A stretch of 36,087 bases of DNA from Paenibacillus oceani (GTDB taxonomy: Bacteria > Bacillota > Bacilli > Paenibacillales > NBRC-103111): contig NZ_JACXJA010000068.1 of the NCBI RefSeq assembly GCF_014705615.1, forward strand, positions 1 to 36,087, given 5' to 3'. Shown here one piece after another: positions 1-9,339 of this stretch. The translations under genes were made by a program, and so were the position numbers. Every line of letters starts with the position of its first letter. Positions within the stretch are counted from its first letter, which is position 1. Under the pieces are notes generated by a model that ran no database searches, had not been told where the DNA came from, and saw only the letters and a program-made list of their open reading frames with translations.

Positions 1-117
1 AAATCCCCCTACGCAAGTAGGAGGATGGATACGCCGGAGGGTATAGGGAATCCCTTGCCCCATCTGCCTCGGCGAATGCCGAGAGGCTACCTATTCATAA
101 GGGAGGGTTCTTAATCG
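1..117 (+). other. Structured leader, or cut gene tail, before dgoD
   Basis: Consecutive inverted repeats are visible. ATCCCCCTAC and GTAGGAGGAT (about 3-26) form a 10-bp stem with one mismatch and a GCAA loop. GATGG and CCATC may close a second domain around AGGGAATCCCT. GCCTCGGC-GAAT-GCCGAGAGGC (67-88) forms a third stem with a bulged A. The window edge cuts the region, so completeness is unknown. Frame 1 is also open from base 1 to a TAA at 112-114, so it could instead be the end of an upstream gene; I do not recognise that peptide. The dgoD ribosome binding site GGGAGG is at 101-106. Confidence 0.35.
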
Positions 118-1266
118 ATGAAAATTACGAAGATGGAGCTGTTTAAAGTTCCGCCGAGATGGTTGTTTCTGAAAGTGGAAACCGACGAAGGCATATCCGG
201 ATGGGGCGAGCCGGTCGTCGAAGGGAAGGCCGATACGGTCCATGCCGCCGTGACGGAGATGAGCGACTATTTGATCGGCCAGGACCCGATGCGGATCGAA
301 GATATTTTCCAGGTGTTGTACCGCGGCGGCTTTTATCGCGGGGGACCGATTCTCTCAAGCGCGATCTCGGGAATCGAGCAGGCGCTGTGGGATATCAAGG
401 GCAAGTTTTACAATGCCCCCATCTACGACCTGCTTGGCGGGGCTTGCCGCGACCGGACGCGGGTGTATTCGTGGATCGGGGGAGACCGTCCCAGCGATGT
501 GGGCGAGGCGGCGCGACGTCAGGTGGACGCCGGATTTACGGCGGTGAAGATGAATGCGACGGAAGAGATGCATTTCATCGATTCGATTCCGAAGGTGGAG
601 GCGGCGATCGCCCGGATCGCAGCGGTCCGCGAGGCCGTAGGGAAAGAAATCGGCATCGGCATCGATTTTCACGGCAGGGTTCATAAGTCGATGGCCAAAA
701 TATTGGTGAAGGAGCTTGAGCCGTACCGTCCGATGTTTATCGAGGAGCCTGTGCTGCCGGAAAACAACGAAGCATTGAAGGAAATCGCGAAGTACACGTC
801 GTGCCCGATCGCTACGGGCGAGCGGATGTACACCCGCTGGGGCTTTAAGGAATTGCTCGCCCAAGGCATCGTCGATATTATTCAGCCGGACTTGTCGCAC
901 GCCGGAGGCATTCTCGAGACCCGGAAAATCGCGGCGATGGCCGAAGCTTACGATGTGGCCGTCGCTCCGCACTGCCCGCTTGGACCGATTGCGCTCGCTT
1001 CGTGCTTGCAGCTCGATACGTGCTCGCCGAACGCCTTTATCCAGGAGCAGAGCTTGGGGATTCATTACAACCAGGGCTCCGATCTGCTCGATTATTTGAA
1101 GGACCCTTCGGTGTTCGCCTACAAGGACGGCTTCGTCGCCAACTTGACCGGTCCGGGACTCGGCATTGAAGTGAACGAGGAGAAAGTAAGAGAAATGGCG
1201 GCGGTCGGCCACAATTGGCGCAATCCGGTGTGGCGCCAGGAGGACGGCACAGTGGCGGAGTGGTAA
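118..1266 (+). CDS. dgoD: D-galactonate dehydratase
   Basis: Enolase-superfamily dehydratase that converts D-galactonate to 2-keto-3-deoxy-D-galactonate in the De Ley-Doudoroff galactose route, in the cytosol. The protein has 382 residues, the length known for E. coli DgoD. The metal ligands Asp183, Glu209 and Glu235 and the catalytic His185 and His285 fall at the same numbers as in the E. coli enzyme. An N-terminal capping domain (about 1-110) precedes the TIM barrel. GGGAGG lies 11 nt before the ATG. No other galactonate gene (kinase, aldolase, transporter) is seen here; partners may lie to the left of the window. Related acid-sugar dehydratases share the fold, but the residue-for-residue register favours galactonate. 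Confidence 0.92.
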   Translation: MKITKMELFKVPPRWLFLKVETDEGISGWGEPVVEGKADTVHAAVTEMSDYLIGQDPMRIEDIFQVLYRGGFYRGGPILSSAISGIEQALWDIKGKFYNAPIYDLLGGACRDRTRVYSWIGGDRPSDVGEAARRQVDAGFTAVKMNATEEMHFIDSIPKVEAAIARIAAVREAVGKEIGIGIDFHGRVHKSMAKILVKELEPYRPMFIEEPVLPENNEALKEIAKYTSCPIATGERMYTRWGFKELLAQGIVDIIQPDLSHAGGILETRKIAAMAEAYDVAVAPHCPLGPIALASCLQLDTCSPNAFIQEQSLGIHYNQGSDLLDYLKDPSVFAYKDGFVANLTGPGLGIEVNEEKVREMAAVGHNWRNPVWRQEDGTVAEW

Positions 1267-1309
1267 GGGACCCGATGGCGTGCGTGTGAACGGCCACTCT
1301 GCGAGGAAC

Positions 1310-1491
1310 TAACGAATCGTATGGTGCTTATCGCTGAAAAACGACGTTATTCCAGACGTAACGAATCCGGGGATCGTTATTGAACCTAAAGTGGAGAAAA
1401 CGCGATCCGATTTGCGGAAATAACGATACGAGAATTCGTTACAAATTCAAACACTCGCATTCGGCTCTGATAACGGTTGCTGGGTTCGTTA
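1310..1491. repeat. Four 21-bp TAACG...CGTTA inverted-repeat units
   Basis: Units start at 1310, 1359, 1421 and 1471 and each is 21 bp. All begin TAACG. The last three end CGTTA, and the first ends in the degenerate GCTTA. The second also pairs internally (ATCC-GG-GGAT), and the third has six-base arms, TAACGA and TCGTTA. A further short palindrome, AACGACGTT, lies at 1340-1348. The regular length and spacing (49, 62, 50 bp) suggest a dispersed intergenic repeat family rather than chance. Confidence 0.6.
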
Positions 1492-1601
1492 GCGATACCA
1501 CCGCAAAAAGACAACGCGACTAGGGCGAGCGGCTGGAGCGAAGGAAGGGGGTGGTACCCGTTCCCTTCCACATGCAACGTATGGATTTGCGTGCCAAAGG
1601 A

Positions 1602-1630
1602 CCGTCAGGGTGATTTTCCCTGACGGTTTT
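1602..1630 (+). terminator. Intrinsic terminator downstream of dgoD
   Basis: Perfect 9-bp stem CCGTCAGGG / CCCTGACGG with a 7-nt loop, followed by TTTTCCTT. It lies about 340 bp after the dgoD stop, so it may end a long dgoD transcript or an untranslated RNA from the repeat region. Confidence 0.75.
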
Positions 1631-1880
1631 CCTTCGAGATCAGAATGTTAGGTTACTCACCGAATGAAAGCGAAGATGAGTTCGGAATTCAAGGGATTCC
1701 GGACAACCTGTTTGAGCAGAAGAAGGCAACTTTTCACTTGGAACGGCCTGCTAACACTTCTACTTAATGAATCGACAGCCTCTAGCCGCAGACGATCTGC
1801 TGCCAACGTCGTGGAAAAGGCTTCGTATCCGGGGCGCGGTCCGCCGCACGCACATTAACCAGCATCCTGCCTTCCGATAA

Positions 1881-1889
1881 TGCTATAAT
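1881..1889 (+). promoter_or_regulatory. Extended -10 promoter for the oxidoreductase gene
   Basis: TGC directly precedes TATAAT (1884-1889), an extended -10. No good -35 at the right distance. The start codon is about 60 nt downstream. Confidence 0.5.
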
Positions 1890-1948
1890 TAGGAAGCTGC
1901 CACGATTACCAATTCACAGGGGAGCCTGTAACGAGGGAGGAACAAGGG

Positions 1949-2926
1949 ATGAGGAAGCTGCGCTTCGGAGTATTGGGTACCGGACATATTATCGGAAAAG
2001 CGGGTCCTGCGCTGCAGCAAGCCGCGAACGGCGAATGGATCGGCATAGCCGGGAGAAATGCGGAGAACGGCAGAAAAGCGGCGGATACATACGGGGTGCC
2101 GAACGTCTACGCATCCTATGCGGAGCTTCTGGACGATCCGGAGATCGACGCGGTATATATCGCCCTGCTGAACCATCTGCATGCCGAATGGGCAGAAGAA
2201 GCGGTCCGGAAAGGCAAACACGTTCTGCTCGAAAAACCGTTTACGATGAACGCCGCAGATTCGCAAAAAATCGTCGATTTGGCGAAAGCGAACAACGTTC
2301 ACGTCGAGGAAGCGTTCGTCTCCCGTTACCAGGAAGGGCATCCTTTCGCCAAAGCCGCCATTCGCGACGGAGCGATCGGAGACGCCGTATATTTCCGCGG
2401 ACATTTTGCTTTCACCGCACAGGAGCATAGCACCAGACTGGTGAACGAATGGGGAGGCGGCGGTGTATACGATATCGGCTGCTACCTCGTGAACTGGAGC
2501 CGTTATTTGTTCGGGGAAGAGCCGGAGTCGGCCGACTGCCGCCTGATCCGGAAGGACGGCGACGGAGTCGATATGCGGTATGCCGGCACGCTGCAGTTCC
2601 CCGGAGGCGGGACCGCTCTTCTGACCGGCGGTTTGGATATGCCGTATGGGTGCGGCTATGAGGTGCTGGGAACGAAGGGCAAGCTGGAGGTCAAGCAAAC
2701 CGCCAATGCACAAGCCGTAACTTTGCAGGTGACGGTGAACGGCGAGACGAGCGAGTTCACGACGGACCGGATTACCCCGTTCCGGCTGCAAGCGGAACAA
2801 TTCGCCAAACATGTCCTCGAAGGCAATTATTTGCCGGACGGAGGAGAGGCGATTATGGCGCAAGCCCGCGTCCTGGATGCGTTATTCGCCTCGGATGCCA
2901 GCCGCAGCCGGGTTCGGATCGGCTAG
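1949..2926 (+). CDS. Gfo/Idh/MocA family oxidoreductase
   Basis: NAD(P)-dependent sugar or diol dehydrogenase of 325 residues. The N-terminal Rossmann fold shows GTGHIIG at 10-16. The family EKP motif, with its catalytic lysine, is at 95-97. The C-terminal alpha/beta domain carries GGGVYDIGCY at about 171-179, typical of the dihydrodiol / D-xylose dehydrogenase branch. GGGAGG ends 8 nt before the ATG. It appears monocistronic, with its own extended -10 promoter upstream. The substrate cannot be read from sequence. A sugar role beside dgoD would be in character but is only inference. Confidence 0.85.
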   Translation: MRKLRFGVLGTGHIIGKAGPALQQAANGEWIGIAGRNAENGRKAADTYGVPNVYASYAELLDDPEIDAVYIALLNHLHAEWAEEAVRKGKHVLLEKPFTMNAADSQKIVDLAKANNVHVEEAFVSRYQEGHPFAKAAIRDGAIGDAVYFRGHFAFTAQEHSTRLVNEWGGGGVYDIGCYLVNWSRYLFGEEPESADCRLIRKDGDGVDMRYAGTLQFPGGGTALLTGGLDMPYGCGYEVLGTKGKLEVKQTANAQAVTLQVTVNGETSEFTTDRITPFRLQAEQFAKHVLEGNYLPDGGEAIMAQARVLDALFASDASRSRVRIG

Positions 2927-2976
2927 CTGTCCGTCCGTTCCGATGTTCATTCACACAATCTTCACAACTCCCGTTC

Positions 2977-2982
2977 TATAAT
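2977..2982 (+). promoter_or_regulatory. -10 element for the ABC exporter gene
   Basis: TATAAT 27 nt before the GTG start; no clear -35 at 16-18 bp. No terminator lies between the oxidoreductase and this gene, so read-through is possible. Confidence 0.35.
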
Positions 2983-3009
2983 GATTACGAAAATAAGGGG
3001 GGAGTCAAC

Positions 3010-4953
3010 GTGAAGAACGACGAAGAACATCCGGACGAACAAGCCAAACGCAACAAAGCGAAACTCGTCCGGCGGTATTTGCAGTTCGTAAAGCCTTACC
3101 GGTATTATATTATGGCGATCGTAGCACTTGGCTTGCTGCAGTTCATCGTTCCTCTCGCCAGCCCTTGGCTGACGAAAATCCTGATCGACGACGTGCTGGG
3201 CCAAAAGCCGGACTCCGGCTGGACGCTGCAGCGCGTCGTAACTACTTTTGCCGTCCTCTATGGGGTAAGCGTCATCGTAAGCTTTGCCCGCAACAACGTG
3301 ACGTCACGGCTCGGCAGCCGGATGGTGGCCGGGATTCGCAGACAGCTATACGAACATATTCAGAAACTGTCGCAGCGATTTTACGACAGCCGGCAGGTCG
3401 GAAGCATATTATCCAGAGTCATTAACGATGTGAACGGGGCGCAAAACCTGGTCGGTTCGAACGTAATCAATGTGGCGTTCGATATGATCATGGTTATCTT
3501 TGCGGCCTGTTTCCTGTTTTCTCTGAACGTAAAGCTGGCTTTGCTGTCGCTCTGGATTTTGCCGATCTACTACTTGACGTTCACCAATTTGAACGTGCGC
3601 ATCCGCTTCGCCTCCCGCTCGGTGAACCGGCAGATGGAGCGGATCTCCGGGGTGCTGGTCGAGCGCATTTCCGGGATGAAGATCGTGCAGTCGTTCAACC
3701 GCGAGCAGACGGAGCTGCAGCGGTTCGACCGCCAGTCGGAGCAGCATATCAACCATTCGCTCTCCGCACAGCTGCTGTCTAATACGCTCGGCCGGATCAG
3801 CCAGACGGTCGGCTATTCGGGGACGCTTATCACCTGGGCGATCGGAGGAGCCCTCGTTCTGCAGGGCGAGATGACGATCGGCTCCCTGGTCGCCTTTAAC
3901 GCTTATTTGGGCCAGCTGTACGGACCGATCCAGCGTTTCGCCGAAGTGAACGTTACGATTCAAAACGCGATGACGAATATCGAGCGGATTTTCGAAGTAT
4001 TCGATATCGAGCCTGATGTCAAAAATGCGGAGCGGCCGCTGCCGATAAAGAACTGCGCCGGCGATATCCGCTTCGACAACGTTTCGTTTACGTACGAGAC
4101 GGAGCTGCCGGTCTCCAAGGGTGACAAGGGCGCGCCGGTCGACCCGGATATCGTGGAAAAGATGAAACCGCCGAAATCGTTTTACTGGATTCCTCCGAAA
4201 ACGAAACCCGATCCGCCGCCGACGACAATCGAGACCCGGGTCGCGCTGAAACGGATCAGCTTTCACGCCAAGCCCGGACAGGTCGTCGCCCTGGTCGGCC
4301 CGAGCGGAGCGGGCAAGTCGACGCTGATCAATTTCATCCCGCGGTTTTACGACGTGAATGAGGGCGCCGTGTATGTGGACGGCCGGAATATTAAAGAATA
4401 CGATATCTACGACCTGCGCAAGCAAATCGCCGTCGTCCTCCAGGACAACATCTTGTTTTCGGGAACCGTATACGACAATATCGCCTACGGGCGGCCGGAA
4501 GCGACGATGGAGGAAGTGTTCGAAGCGGCGAAGGCGGCGAATGCCCATGAATTTATAACGAAGTGGGACAAAGGATACGACACGGTGCTCGGCGAGCGCG
4601 GCGTCCGGCTGTCCGGAGGGCAGAAGCAGCGGCTCGCGATCGCCCGGGCGCTGCTGAAGGACCCGAGAATTCTCATACTCGACGAAGCGACGTCTGCGCT
4701 CGATGCCGAATCGGAAGAGCTGGTCACCGAAGCGCTTAATAATTTGATGAAAAACCGGACCACCTTCGTCATCGCCCACCGTCTGGCGACCGTCGTCCGG
4801 GCGGATCAGATCATCGTGATCGACAACGGCGAAATCGCCGAGTGTGGCACCCACGACGAGCTGATGAAGCGGAACGGGCTGTACCGCGAGCTGTACAGCA
4901 AGCAATTAAAAGCGATGCGTCCCAAAGGGATGGAGCAGTATATGCTGAGATAA
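3010..4953 (+). CDS. ABC transporter, fused membrane and ATPase domains
   Basis: Half-size ABC exporter of 647 residues (MsbA/LmrA/YfiB-like), expected to dimerise in the cytoplasmic membrane and export lipids, drugs or peptides. The six-helix membrane domain is about 33-325. In the ATPase domain, Walker A GPSGAGKST is at 430-438, the Q-loop Gln at 478, the signature LSGGQ at 534-538, Walker B ILILDE at 554-559 and the H-loop His at 590. The start is GTG behind a GGGGGGAG ribosome binding site. Oddity: about 45 extra proline- and lysine-rich residues (364-409) split the first beta-strands of the ATPase domain, after SFTYE and before VALKRISF. No partner half-transporter is adjacent, so a homodimer is likely. 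Substrate unknown. Confidence 0.88.
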   Translation: MKNDEEHPDEQAKRNKAKLVRRYLQFVKPYRYYIMAIVALGLLQFIVPLASPWLTKILIDDVLGQKPDSGWTLQRVVTTFAVLYGVSVIVSFARNNVTSRLGSRMVAGIRRQLYEHIQKLSQRFYDSRQVGSILSRVINDVNGAQNLVGSNVINVAFDMIMVIFAACFLFSLNVKLALLSLWILPIYYLTFTNLNVRIRFASRSVNRQMERISGVLVERISGMKIVQSFNREQTELQRFDRQSEQHINHSLSAQLLSNTLGRISQTVGYSGTLITWAIGGALVLQGEMTIGSLVAFNAYLGQLYGPIQRFAEVNVTIQNAMTNIERIFEVFDIEPDVKNAERPLPIKNCAGDIRFDNVSFTYETELPVSKGDKGAPVDPDIVEKMKPPKSFYWIPPKTKPDPPPTTIETRVALKRISFHAKPGQVVALVGPSGAGKSTLINFIPRFYDVNEGAVYVDGRNIKEYDIYDLRKQIAVVLQDNILFSGTVYDNIAYGRPEATMEEVFEAAKAANAHEFITKWDKGYDTVLGERGVRLSGGQKQRLAIARALLKDPRILILDEATSALDAESEELVTEALNNLMKNRTTFVIAHRLATVVRADQIIVIDNGEIAECGTHDELMKRNGLYRELYSKQLKAMRPKGMEQYMLR

Positions 4954-4978
4954 AGGGTTACAAACGCATATGGAAGCG

Positions 4979-5019
4979 AAGCTAACCTGTCAGGCAGGAT
5001 GTTCCTGACGGGTTGGCTT
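4979..5019 (+). terminator. Hairpin after the ABC exporter gene
   Basis: Long stem of about 16 bp with two G-T pairs (AAGCTAACCTGTCAGG / CCTGACGGGTTGGCTT) and a 9-nt loop. The following tract is T-poor (GTTGTGC), so it may be a weak terminator or an RNA 3' end stabiliser. Confidence 0.5.
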
Positions 5020-5153
5020 GTTGTGCAGGAAACGGAAATGATAAGCCTGCTAACCTAGCGGAGCGGAAACCGTTGGATGCAGGGGATTGATTCGGGTAAT
5101 CTATAAGAGTTGGAGACAGATCTGTCAAAACACGGATACGGGAGGACTCGAAC

Positions 5154-6545
5154 ATGGACTACAGAATCGAGAAGGATACGCTCGGCGAAGTGAAGGTCCC
5201 GGCGGATAAGCTGTGGGCCGCTCAGACGCAGCGCAGCTTTGAAAATTTCAAAATCGGAACGGAGCGGATGCCTGCGGAGCTGATCCACGTATTTGCGATG
5301 CTCAAGAGCAGTGCCGCGGCGGCAAACCTGCAGCTGGGGAAGCTGGACGCGGAGAAAGCCGAGGCGATCATCGCAGCGGCCGATGAGGTAACGCAGGGGC
5401 AGTGGGACGATCATTTCCCGCTCGTCGTCTGGCAGACGGGCAGCGGCACCCAGTCGAATATGAACGTGAACGAAGTGATCGCGAACCTCGGCAACCGGCA
5501 TTTGGAGCGGAAGGGAAGCGCGTCAAGGATTCATCCGAATGACGATGTCAACAAATCGCAAAGCTCCAACGACACGTTCCCTACCGCCATGCATGTAGCC
5601 GCGCTCCTAGCCGTCGAAGACCACGTTCTGCCGGCGATCGCCAAGCTGAAGGCGACGCTTGCGGAGAAGAGCGAATCGTTCCGCGAGATCATCAAAATCG
5701 GCCGCACCCACCTGCAGGATGCGACGCCGCTGACGCTGGGACAGGAGATCAGCGGCTGGCACCGGATGCTCGACAAGACGGAGCGGATGATCCGCGACAG
5801 CGCCACCCATCTGCGCGAGCTGGCGATCGGCGGAACCGCCGTCGGCACCGGAATTAACGCGCATCCGAAGTTCGGAGCGCTTGTGGCGGAGGAGCTGGGC
5901 AAGCGGACAGGCAAAACGTTCGTTTCGGCCGAAAATAAATTTCATGCACTCACCAGCCACGATGAAATCGTATTCGTTCATGGCGCCCTGAAGGCGCTGG
6001 CCGCAGATCTGATGAAGTTCGCCAATGACGTGCGCTGGCTGGCCAGCGGTCCGCGAAGCGGGCTCGGAGAAATTAAAATTCCCGAGAACGAGCCGGGCAG
6101 CTCGATTATGCCGGGGAAAGTGAACCCGACGCAAAGCGAAGCGATGACGATGGTTGTCTGCCAGGTGATGGGCAACGATGCGACGATCGGTTTTGCGGCG
6201 AGCCAAGGAAATTTCGAACTGAACGCGTTCAAGCCCGTGATCATCTACAATTTCCTGCAGTCCGCCCGTCTGCTAGCAGACGCGATTCATTCCATTAACG
6301 ATCATTGCGCGGTCGGCATCGAACCGAACCGGGACGTCATCCGCCACCATCTGGAGCAGTCGCTGATGCTCGTCACCGCCTTGAACCCGCATATCGGCTA
6401 CGAAAAAGCCGCGCTGGTCGCGAAAACGGCGCACAAGGAAGGCATTACGCTGAAGGAGGCGGCTGTCCGAAGCGGGTTGCTGACCGAAGAAGAGTTTGAC
6501 CGGATCGTCCGGCCCGAGCTGATGATCCGGCCGCAGGAAAGCTGA
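5154..6545 (+). CDS. fumC: Fumarate hydratase, class II
   Basis: TCA-cycle enzyme that interconverts fumarate and L-malate without an iron-sulfur cluster; a cytosolic homotetramer in the family. The 463-residue length is normal. Visible motifs are [10 protein letters not shown] (95-104), SSNDTFPTA (137-145), GRTHLQDA with the catalytic-base His186, and the superfamily signature [11 protein letters not shown] (315-325) with the catalytic Ser317. GGAGGA ends 7 nt before the ATG. The gene stands alone between the hairpin at 4979 and the response-regulator promoter at 6569. Aspartase and argininosuccinate lyase share the signature, but the substrate-loop motifs fit fumarase. Confidence 0.95.
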   Translation: MDYRIEKDTLGEVKVPADKLWAAQTQRSFENFKIGTERMPAELIHVFAMLKSSAAAANLQLGKLDAEKAEAIIAAADEVTQGQWDDHFPLVVWQTGSGTQSNMNVNEVIANLGNRHLERKGSASRIHPNDDVNKSQSSNDTFPTAMHVAALLAVEDHVLPAIAKLKATLAEKSESFREIIKIGRTHLQDATPLTLGQEISGWHRMLDKTERMIRDSATHLRELAIGGTAVGTGINAHPKFGALVAEELGKRTGKTFVSAENKFHALTSHDEIVFVHGALKALAADLMKFANDVRWLASGPRSGLGEIKIPENEPGSSIMPGKVNPTQSEAMTMVVCQVMGNDATIGFAASQGNFELNAFKPVIIYNFLQSARLLADAIHSINDHCAVGIEPNRDVIRHHLEQSLMLVTALNPHIGYEKAALVAKTAHKEGITLKEAAVRSGLLTEEEFDRIVRPELMIRPQES

Positions 6546-6568
6546 AAGGGACCATCCCGGCGATGTTC

Positions 6569-6597
6569 TTGGCTCCGCCGCTCCGAAATGCTACTAT
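6569..6597 (+). promoter_or_regulatory. Sigma-A promoter for the response regulator
   Basis: TTGGCT (6569-6574), 17-bp spacer, TACTAT (6592-6597) preceded by TGC as an extended -10. Confidence 0.65.
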
Positions 6598-6630
6598 TAT
6601 ACTAACAACGGGTAGACAGATTCGGAGGGA

Positions 6631-7368
6631 ATGGATTTGGATTACGCAGAGACGGCTACAGTACTGATTGTCGAGGATGATAAGGAAATCCGCGAGCTGA
6701 TTCGCCTATATTTGGTCAAAAGCGGCTTTCGAGTCGAAGAAGCGAATGACGGCGTCTCCGCTTTGCGCGTATTTGAATCGGCAAGGCCGGATCTTGTATT
6801 GCTCGATATACAATTGCCCGGGGGGGACGGTCTTACGCTGTGCGAACAGCTCCGCAGCGTGTCGAACATTCCAATCGTGTTTGTCAGCGCCCGCGGCGAG
6901 GCCGAAGATATCGTGCATGGACTTAGTCTCGGAGCCGACGACTATATTCCGAAGCCGTTCGACCCCGCGGTTGTCGTGGCGAGAGTGAAAGCGAACTTGC
7001 GCCGCGCTCCGATCTATCGCAGATACGACGCCTCGGTACCCGTTCCTTCCCGGGAACGGACGATTCCGTCCGAAGGGATTCATATCGATACGAGAAAAAT
7101 GACCGTCCACGTGAACGGTCAAGAAGTAAAGATGTCGGCCAAAGAATTTATGTTGCTTGCCTTTCTCGCCAGCCGTCCGGACGAGGTGTTCTCCGCCTCC
7201 GAGCTGTACGAGCACGTATGGGGGAGCGACAGCAACGACGATCCGCGCACGGTTATGGTCCACATCTATAATATCCGCAAAAAGCTGGAGCAGGACCCGG
7301 CCAATCCCCGGTATATTATCAGCGTCCGGGGAATGGGCTACCGGTATGAAGGGACTGCCGCACGCTGA
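6631..7368 (+). CDS. OmpR/PhoB-family response regulator
   Basis: DNA-binding two-component regulator of up to 245 residues. The receiver domain (about 10-122) has acidic Asp16/Asp17, phosphoacceptor Asp59, Ser86 and Lys108. The C-terminal winged helix (about 148-240) includes DPRTVMVHIYNIRKKLE and GMGYRYEG. The ATG at 6631 has GGAGG only 2 nt upstream, whereas the in-frame TTG at 6637 has ideal 8-nt spacing, so translation may really begin at 6637 and lose two residues. No kinase follows in the same direction. The nearest is the soluble kinase at 10322-11356, opposite in orientation, across the Sia-like operon; pairing with it is a guess. Confidence 0.9.
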   Translation: MDLDYAETATVLIVEDDKEIRELIRLYLVKSGFRVEEANDGVSALRVFESARPDLVLLDIQLPGGDGLTLCEQLRSVSNIPIVFVSARGEAEDIVHGLSLGADDYIPKPFDPAVVVARVKANLRRAPIYRRYDASVPVPSRERTIPSEGIHIDTRKMTVHVNGQEVKMSAKEFMLLAFLASRPDEVFSASELYEHVWGSDSNDDPRTVMVHIYNIRKKLEQDPANPRYIISVRGMGYRYEGTAAR

Positions 7369-7494
7369 CCCAATCTTGAACGCTCCCGGGTGCTTTGGAT
7401 TCAGCGGCCCGCCGATCGCGGCCGTCTTGACGTGCGCGAAGGCCGGATCAGCTTGACCGGCTCGGTCGGCTTGGCATAAAGCTAGCGCATCTCC

Positions 7495-9339
7495 TCATCC
7501 CTTCCGGGGCGGCAGGAATCCCAGGACGGTCATATCGTCCCTTTGCGGCTCATCTCCCCTGTACCGGTCGATTTCCGCTTCCAGCATCGTCCGCTGCCGG
7601 TCGAAGGGAGCGTCTCCGTTGTCCGCCACCCACATTTTCCACCGCGTCTTTCCGTACGAGTAGTTTTTTTCCCCGCCGTTTTGATCCGCCAGCCCGTCTG
7701 TAGCCAAATAGTGTACGGCACCCGGTCCGACCTCCACTACCTTGTTCGTGTAAGGGTAATCGGCGGGCGTCTTCCGGTAGCCGACCGATTTGCGGTCGCC
7801 TTCGTATTCCGCCAGCCCGTCCGGCGTCCGGACAAGCAGCGAACAGCCCGCTCCCGCAAATACGGTCGCGGTATCGGTCAGCAGACATAACCCGATGTCG
7901 AGTCCGTCGTCGGTTAATCCTTCTTTCCCGTTCTGATTAAGCGTCTGCTTGATCGAGCGGTTCAACCGGGTCAAGATCGCAGCCGGATCGTCCGAATCGG
8001 AATGTACGAGCTGATCGAGCAAGGAAACGGTCATAATGGACATAAGCGCTCCCGGCACTCCGTGACCGGTGCAATCTCCCACTGCTATCAGAAGACCGCG
8101 CTTCACGCGTTTCAGCCAATAGAAGTCCCCGCCGACGCGATCCCGGGGCTTCCACAAAATAAAGTGGCCCGGCAGCGCTTCCTTCAGCTCGGCGTCTGTC
8201 GGTAGAGCCGAGACTTGAATGCGGCTGGCGTAGTCGAGACTATCGAGAATTTTCTCGTTTTGCTCGGCGAGCTCCTTGGTCCGGGTCGCGATTTGCCGCT
8301 CCAGCTCCTCGTTAAGCTCGATCGCCCGTTTGTAAGGGTCGGCCAGCTTGCGCGACATATAAGTAAAGAAAAAAACGACGGTCAGCAGGGAGATCGCGAC
8401 GGCGGCAGCCGTCTGCCATTGAATCGTTTTCAGAAACGAGATCGCTTCTTTGCGGTCAACGGCTACGACGAGCGACCATTCGCTGGATGCGATCGGAAAA
8501 AGCATGACGTCCTTCCGGTTCCCGTCCGCATCCACGTATTCGGTCACCGCCCGTTCCCGGTCCATCATCGACAGCAAGCGGTCGGCCGATTCCGTAGGCA
8601 TATAATCGCGCATGTTGTGCCCGTTCTGGGCGAATTCGTCGGACAAATAAATTTCCCCGGACTTGTCCGTCAGCCACAGGTTGCCGTGAAGCCCGTATTT
8701 GTACTCCCCGAACTGCTGGGACATATCCTGCAGACTGAGCCCAATGCCGACGACGGAGACCGGCACGCCGTTATGGCGCATGAGCGCATTAACGAAAATA
8801 AACGTATCTTTGCGCTCCTCGTTGTAATCGATGTCGAGCTGAACCGGCCTGCCGTCCTCCAGTGTCCTGAAAAACCAGGCGTCGTCCGGATCGCTTCTCG
8901 TCATCGTATCGAGCAGTTGGCCTTGTTCCGTCCAATACTGCCCGGTCCGAACGCTGACGATAAACGAATTGTCGTACTGGAACTGTTCGGTCATGCCGCG
9001 AATCGTCTCCAGGGCTATCGTCTCTTCTCCGCCGAGACGTTCCCCGCCCAGTATCCACTCGTTCAAATCGCGGTTGCCGGCGAGCAGCCGGGCCGTCTCC
9101 ATCGCCCGTTCGATCCGTCCGTCGATTTTCGAAGCGATCGAACCGCCGATATATTCGAGATCGGTTTCCTTCAACTTTTTGACGGACTGGCCTTTCGTAA
9201 TGTAGTAGGCGATAACGCCGGTCAAAATGATCGAAAACACGATGAGCACGGTTGCGAACACCGTTACTTTGGCCGCTCCGGCATCGTAGAGAGGATTGGC
9301 GCGCAGCCGCGATCGGTCGGTGGAGCGGGGACCGCTCAT
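7495..9339 (-). CDS. SiaA-like PP2C/SpoIIE phosphatase with membrane sensor
   Basis: Membrane Ser/Thr phosphatase of 614 residues. TM1 is about 23-46, an extracytoplasmic Cache-like sensor about 47-306, TM2 about 310-331 and a charged coiled linker about 332-395. The PP2C/SpoIIE domain follows, with metal-ligand motifs GGDFYW (Asp405), GDCTGHG (421-427) and DDMTV (Asp601/602). The reading frame extends upstream, but the ATG at 9339 overlaps the SiaC stop as ATGA and has AAGGAG 11 nt before it, so I start there. By analogy with Pseudomonas SiaA it would dephosphorylate the SiaC-like protein. It is last in the kinase-siaB-siaC-siaA operon. No terminator is visible before the convergent response-regulator gene. 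Confidence 0.85.
   Translation of the reverse strand: MSGPRSTDRSRLRANPLYDAGAAKVTVFATVLIVFSIILTGVIAYYITKGQSVKKLKETDLEYIGGSIASKIDGRIERAMETARLLAGNRDLNEWILGGERLGGEETIALETIRGMTEQFQYDNSFIVSVRTGQYWTEQGQLLDTMTRSDPDDAWFFRTLEDGRPVQLDIDYNEERKDTFIFVNALMRHNGVPVSVVGIGLSLQDMSQQFGEYKYGLHGNLWLTDKSGEIYLSDEFAQNGHNMRDYMPTESADRLLSMMDRERAVTEYVDADGNRKDVMLFPIASSEWSLVVAVDRKEAISFLKTIQWQTAAAVAISLLTVVFFFTYMSRKLADPYKRAIELNEELERQIATRTKELAEQNEKILDSLDYASRIQVSALPTDAELKEALPGHFILWKPRDRVGGDFYWLKRVKRGLLIAVGDCTGHGVPGALMSIMTVSLLDQLVHSDSDDPAAILTRLNRSIKQTLNQNGKEGLTDDGLDIGLCLLTDTATVFAGAGCSLLVRTPDGLAEYEGDRKSVGYRKTPADYPYTNKVVEVGPGAVHYLATDGLADQNGGEKNYSYGKTRWKMWVADNGDAPFDRQRTMLEAEIDRYRGDEPQRDDMTVLGFLPPRKG

Larger units (their letters stand above)
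1267..1948. other. 682-base gap between dgoD and the oxidoreductase
   Basis: No convincing gene. The gap holds four 21-bp inverted-repeat units (1310-1491), an intrinsic terminator (1602-1630) and an extended -10 promoter (1881-1889). The short frames at 1386-1577 (minus) and 1664-1858 (plus) have no family resemblance, and the composition is not coding-like. Confidence 0.7.

Noticed and set aside
1386-1577. 63-codon minus-strand frame over the repeat units
   Set aside because: It overlaps the inverted-repeat array and has no family resemblance.
1664-1858. 64-codon plus-strand frame before the oxidoreductase
   Set aside because: No ribosome binding site, no recognisable family, serine/arginine-rich translation typical of non-coding DNA, and it lies just after a terminator.
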